From positions 1-7,733 of the forward strand of contig JAQGIX010000024.1 in assembly GCA_028290925.1 (NCBI GenBank): a DNA stretch of 7,733 nucleotides. Direction: 5' to 3'. The position numbers and the translations under genes were made by a program. The notes beneath the pieces were generated by a model. The model worked only from the letters and a program-made list of their open reading frames with translations. It was not told the origin of the DNA and made no database searches. Within the stretch, counting starts at the first letter, position 1. Each line of letters begins with the position of its first letter. Origin of the DNA: Phenylobacterium sp. GTDB lineage: Bacteria; Pseudomonadota; Alphaproteobacteria; Caulobacterales; Caulobacteraceae. Positions 5,877 to 7,733 of this stretch are shown here, in pieces.

Positions 5877-6653
5877 ATGCCCACGCGCACGGCCACGTCC
5901 CTCGATCCGGTCGGCCTGCTCACGCCTCGAGAGCGCGAGTGCCTGCGCCTTGTTGACCAGCATCTGTCGTCGAAGCAGATCGCCCGCGAACTGGGCATGT
6001 CGAAGACCTCGGTCGACACCTACTGCGACCGCGCGCGGCGCAAGCTCGGCGTCGACGATCGCTACGCCGCGGCGCGGCTCGTGCGCCAGCTCGATGTTAA
6101 CCATGTCCTGACCGCATCAGGACAGGACGCGATCAGGACAGACAACCGCCCCGACCCCTGGCTGGATGAGCCGGCAACAGAGGGGGCGTCCCATGGGCGA
6201 CTGGCAGAACTTCGACAATCGCGCGGTGATCGGACGGGCCCTTCGCCTGCGCCGGGAGATCGACGACTTCGAGACCCGCTGGCCGACGGGCTCGGTGCGG
6301 GGCGAGACGATACCGACCTTCGCCTGGGAGCAGCTGGAGCGGCAGCTCGTCGATTTGGCGGCTACCGAGACCCAGGCGGACATGGCCCGCCATCTCGTGT
6401 CGGCCACCCGCAAGCTGGCGCCCTTCAAGCCTTCGGAAATGGTGCTGAGGGAAATCCTCTGCATGACCTGGGTGCTCTTGGACGAGAACTTCAGGCCCGA
6501 AGCCGCCGAGGGCTCGGCCGAAACGACCTAGGCCCCTTCGCCCGCCTCGGCGCGATCATGGGGGTCGCTGTGGTCACCGCCCTGGCGTTCGGGGCGGTGC
6601 TGGCCGGTCTCCAGGCGCTGCAGCAGCTCGGCAGAACTTTTTCCGGTATCTGA
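5877..6653 (+). CDS. LuxR-type HTH protein with C-terminal membrane anchor (frame contains a nested gene)
   Basis: Residues 14-72 are a clear LuxR/GerE-type HTH: LLTPRERECLRLV, then SSKQIARELGMSKTSVDTYC, then RKLGVDDRYAAARLV. There is no receiver domain. The frame stays open to 6653 and ends with GRNDLGPFARLGAIMGVAVV followed by more hydrophobic residues: one membrane helix at about 226-250 of 258. As I remember them, small LuxR-type proteins in Caulobacterales and sphingomonads end in a very similar RN-x-L...RL..I anchor, so both ends look genuine. The middle (about 6100-6500) has poor third-position GC in this frame and is overlain by a gene in another phase. Either this is one protein with an overprinted linker, or an HTH gene disrupted by an insertion or frameshifts. 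The start could be ATG 5877, GTG 5874 or GTG 5868; no good ribosome binding site decides. Confidence 0.6.
   Translation: MPTRTATSLDPVGLLTPRERECLRLVDQHLSSKQIARELGMSKTSVDTYCDRARRKLGVDDRYAAARLVRQLDVNHVLTASGQDAIRTDNRPDPWLDEPATEGASHGRLAELRQSRGDRTGPSPAPGDRRLRDPLADGLGAGRDDTDLRLGAAGAAARRFGGYRDPGGHGPPSRVGHPQAGALQAFGNGAEGNPLHDLGALGRELQARSRRGLGRNDLGPFARLGAIMGVAVVTALAFGAVLAGLQALQQLGRTFSGI
6104..6140. repeat. Inverted plus direct repeat of TCAGGACA
   Basis: TGTCCTGA (6104-6111) and TCAGGACA (6117-6124) form a perfect 8-base inverted repeat with a 5-base spacer. A third copy, TCAGGACA, follows in direct orientation at 6133-6140, 16 bases from the second. The cluster sits just past the HTH-coding part and about 50 bases before the nested gene at 6193. 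It may be a regulator binding site, a small RNA hairpin, or a footprint of a past rearrangement. It has no T-run and is not an intrinsic terminator. Confidence 0.55.
6193..6531 (+). CDS. Hypothetical small soluble protein nested inside the LuxR-type frame
   Basis: I do not recognise this 112-residue protein. It begins MGDWQNFDNRAVIGRALRLR and is predicted mostly helical, charged and soluble, with one cysteine and no membrane segment or signal peptide. Evidence that it is real: third codon positions are almost all G or C in this frame throughout, while the overlapping LuxR frame is poor here; and the ATG at 6193 has a strong AGAGGGGG ribosome binding site (6179-6186) six bases upstream. An alternative in-frame ATG at 6166 would add nine residues but lacks such a site. 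The stop at 6529-6531 lies just before the LuxR-type membrane anchor. Expression could be coupled to the HTH frame. A less likely reading is that this is the middle of the LuxR-type protein, displaced by two compensating frameshifts. Confidence 0.62.
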   Translation: MGDWQNFDNRAVIGRALRLRREIDDFETRWPTGSVRGETIPTFAWEQLERQLVDLAATETQADMARHLVSATRKLAPFKPSEMVLREILCMTWVLLDENFRPEAAEGSAETT

Positions 6654-6710
6654 ACGGGATCGAAACCATACCCCCGTTATCGGACCTGAGCGCACCGCGA
6701 AAAAGGTGCG
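6653..6710 (+). promoter_or_regulatory. Two inverted repeats in the leader of the gene at 6726
   Basis: AACGGG (6653-6658) pairs with CCCGTT (6673-6678) across 14 bases. CGCACC (6691-6696) pairs with GGTGCG (6705-6710) across an A-rich 8-base loop that ends 3 bases before the AGGAGAG ribosome binding site (6714-6720). The second hairpin is well placed to affect translation of the downstream gene. The first could be an operator or a weak transcript end for the LuxR-type frame, whose stop it abuts. Neither has a T-run. Confidence 0.4.
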
Positions 6711-6725
6711 AGCAGGAGAGACCTC

Positions 6726-7091
6726 ATGCTTAAAGAACGTCGGATGGTGGCTGAACAGATCGCGGAAGCTCTGTTCGAGGCCGAGGCGGCGATCGACGCC
6801 GCGATCAGCAAGACCGCGCAACTCACCGGCGTCATGCCGGCGCTCCGCAGCCAGGCGGGCGCCTCGGCGCTCATCGGCCAGGACGCCGTGGAGCACGCCA
6901 GCCAGGCCATCATGGCCCTGGCCGAAGCCCGCCGCGCCATCGTCGAGACCCACAAGGAGCTCAGCGTGGCGAAGGATCAGATCGGCCTGGGCGCGGTGAT
7001 GACCAGCACGGGTGGCGACAAACCTCCCGCGACGGCCGCTCAGCTCGGCGGGCGTCAGCTGCGTGCGGTGGCGCAAACCCGCGTCGCCTAA
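6726..7091 (+). CDS. Small helical hypothetical protein
   Basis: A 121-residue protein without membrane segment, signal peptide or cysteine. Residues 1-90 look like a long helical bundle: MLKERRMVAEQIAEALFEAE, then alanine-rich stretches, ending in THKELSVAKDQIGLGAVM. The last 25 residues (from TGGDKPP) are polar and probably disordered. From memory, similar small proteins starting MLKER occur in Caulobacterales genomes, but I cannot name a family or a function. The ATG at 6726 has an excellent AGGAGAG ribosome binding site five bases upstream, and codon use matches a real gene. It is followed by a strong intrinsic terminator at 7116-7155, so it is likely the last gene of its transcript and may be a single-gene unit. 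Confidence 0.8.
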   Translation: MLKERRMVAEQIAEALFEAEAAIDAAISKTAQLTGVMPALRSQAGASALIGQDAVEHASQAIMALAEARRAIVETHKELSVAKDQIGLGAVMTSTGGDKPPATAAQLGGRQLRAVAQTRVA

Positions 7092-7115
7092 GCCCGAGCT
7101 CAACGACAGTTCCCG

Positions 7116-7155
7116 ATGCGCCCCGGCTCGTGCAAGCTGGGGCGCATTTTCTTCT
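7116..7155 (+). terminator. Strong intrinsic terminator after the gene at 6726
   Basis: ATGCGCCCCGGCT (7116-7128) pairs with AGCTGGGGCGCAT (7135-7147): a 13-base stem with one G-T wobble and a 6-base loop (CGTGCA). The T-rich tail TTTTCTTCT (7147-7155) follows at once. It is oriented for + strand transcripts and begins 25 bases after the stop at 7091. The other strand lacks a T-run, so it is one-directional. It is the only convincing factor-independent terminator in the window. Confidence 0.85.
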
Positions 7156-7636
7156 GGGATTCCGGTCGCTGCATCATCCCCTCGCCCTCCCCGTCTGGGT
7201 CGGAATCGCCATCGGTTGGGCGGTGGCCGGAGCCGCCCTGTGGAAGGGAGGCTGGTCGGAGCGGCTGGTCGCCATCGGCTTCTTGGCGGCGTGGCTGGTC
7301 ACGCCGGTTCTTCGCCGAGGCGGCTGGGAAGGCCCGGCATGGACCGGCCTCGCAGTGGACGGCCTCTTCCTCGCGCTGTTGGTGTTCGTCGCCCTGCGTA
7401 CGCGGCGCTGGTGGCCTCTGTTCGCCACGGCCTTCGAGCTTCTCTCGGTGCTCAGCCACATTGCGCGGCTGGTCGATCCGGGCGTGCGGGCGTGGGCCTA
7501 TGCCACGGCTGACGCCATCTGGACCTATTTCCTGCTCACGGCCCTCGCGCTCGGAACCTACAACCGCTGGCGCGATCGGCGTCAGCTGGCGGCGAACGTG
7601 GCGGTCATGGTCGAGCCCGGCGCGACGCGCCGGTAG
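7130..7636 (+). CDS. Four-helix hypothetical inner-membrane protein
   Basis: Up to 168 residues, mostly hydrophobic, with about four membrane helices (approximately residues 20-37, 43-60, 73-89 and 131-147). Recognisable stretches are HPLALPVWVGIAIGWAVAG and RRWWPLFATAFELLSVLSHI, followed by ARLVDPGVRAWAYATADAIW. I recall similar short membrane proteins of unknown function in Caulobacterales and sphingomonads. The start is uncertain: the only standard codon before the first helix is GTG 7130, in the loop of the terminator hairpin and without a ribosome binding site. CTG 7154 or 7169 are non-standard alternatives, and GTG 7223 falls inside the first helix. Codon use supports translation from about 7170 on. 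The stop (7634-7636) lies inside the convergent ComM-like gene. Confidence 0.7.
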   Translation: MQAGAHFLLGFRSLHHPLALPVWVGIAIGWAVAGAALWKGGWSERLVAIGFLAAWLVTPVLRRGGWEGPAWTGLAVDGLFLALLVFVALRTRRWWPLFATAFELLSVLSHIARLVDPGVRAWAYATADAIWTYFLLTALALGTYNRWRDRRQLAANVAVMVEPGATRR

Positions 7637-7733
7637 ATCAGCGCCTCGGCCACGTGGATCCTGCGCACGGCGTCGGAGCCTTCCAGGTCGGCGATGGTGC
7701 GCGCCAGCCGAAGGGTGCGGGTCCAGCCGCGGG
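7582..7733 (-). CDS. ComM/YifB-type Mg-chelatase-like AAA protein, C-terminal end only
   Basis: The final 49 residues and stop (7582-7584) of a protein running out of the right edge. The visible part, RGWTRTLRLARTIADLEGSD and then HVAEALIYRR, is the characteristic end of the Mg-chelatase C-terminal domain in ComM/YifB proteins; in other bacteria ComM is a hexameric helicase aiding branch migration during natural transformation. The 16 residues after YRR form a short, non-conserved tail. The AAA motor domain lies outside the window, so family assignment rests on this short but distinctive stretch. The gene overlaps the convergent membrane protein by 55 bases, leaving no space for a shared terminator. 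Confidence 0.85.
   Translation of the reverse strand, partial: RGWTRTLRLARTIADLEGSDAVRRIHVAEALIYRRVAPGSTMTATFAAS

Noticed and set aside
6651..6678. General-stress (EcfG-type) promoter GGAAC-N16/17-CGTT
   Set aside because: The best match is TGAAC-N19-CGTT: one base off and 2-3 bases too long in spacing, so it is better explained as part of the AACGGG/CCCGTT inverted repeat.
1..7733. Defence system, prophage, insertion sequence, CRISPR array, tRNA or rRNA
   Set aside because: No transposase, integrase, terminal repeats, spaced repeats or RNA-gene signatures were seen; the XRE and LuxR-type genes alone do not indicate a mobile or defence island.

Overview
The window looks like chromosomal DNA from an alphaproteobacterium of the Caulobacteraceae (Caulobacter/Phenylobacterium type). 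The base composition is very GC-rich, with G or C in almost every third codon position. The gene set also fits: a sensor-less hybrid histidine kinase resembling Caulobacter ShkA next to an AmpG-type permease, a small LuxR-type protein with a C-terminal membrane anchor, and several small lineage-specific proteins. This placement is inference from protein character; no database was searched.

Layout. Positions 2-1099 (+) hold most of rlmN, which enters from outside the window. Positions 1162-2415 (+) hold a tight pair: a DUF350 four-helix membrane protein and, 3 bases later, a membrane-anchored trypsin-like protein whose presumed catalytic acid is Glu instead of Asp. This block meets the next one tail to tail, with overlapping stop codons at 2412-2415. 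Positions 5779 down to 2412 (-) read, in transcription order, as an XRE-family HTH regulator, a hybrid kinase (HisKA, HATPase, degenerate receiver, intact receiver) and an AmpG-like MFS permease. A CtrA-like motif lies just upstream of the kinase.

From about 5877 the genes turn to the + strand. A LuxR-type HTH frame runs open to 6653 and ends in a convincing membrane anchor. A second coding frame (6193-6531), with its own ribosome binding site, lies entirely inside it in another phase. Next come a small helical protein (6726-7091) with a strong intrinsic terminator, and a four-helix membrane protein (about 7130-7636) whose only obvious start codon falls inside that terminator. The window closes with the C-terminal end of a ComM/YifB-type AAA protein on the minus strand, overlapping the membrane protein tail to tail.

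Most genes are ordinary chromosomal ones. I saw no mobile element, CRISPR array, tRNA or rRNA. The places that most merit a second look are the candidate c-di-GMP-gated kinase, the nested-frame LuxR locus and the terminator/start-codon overlap near 7130.
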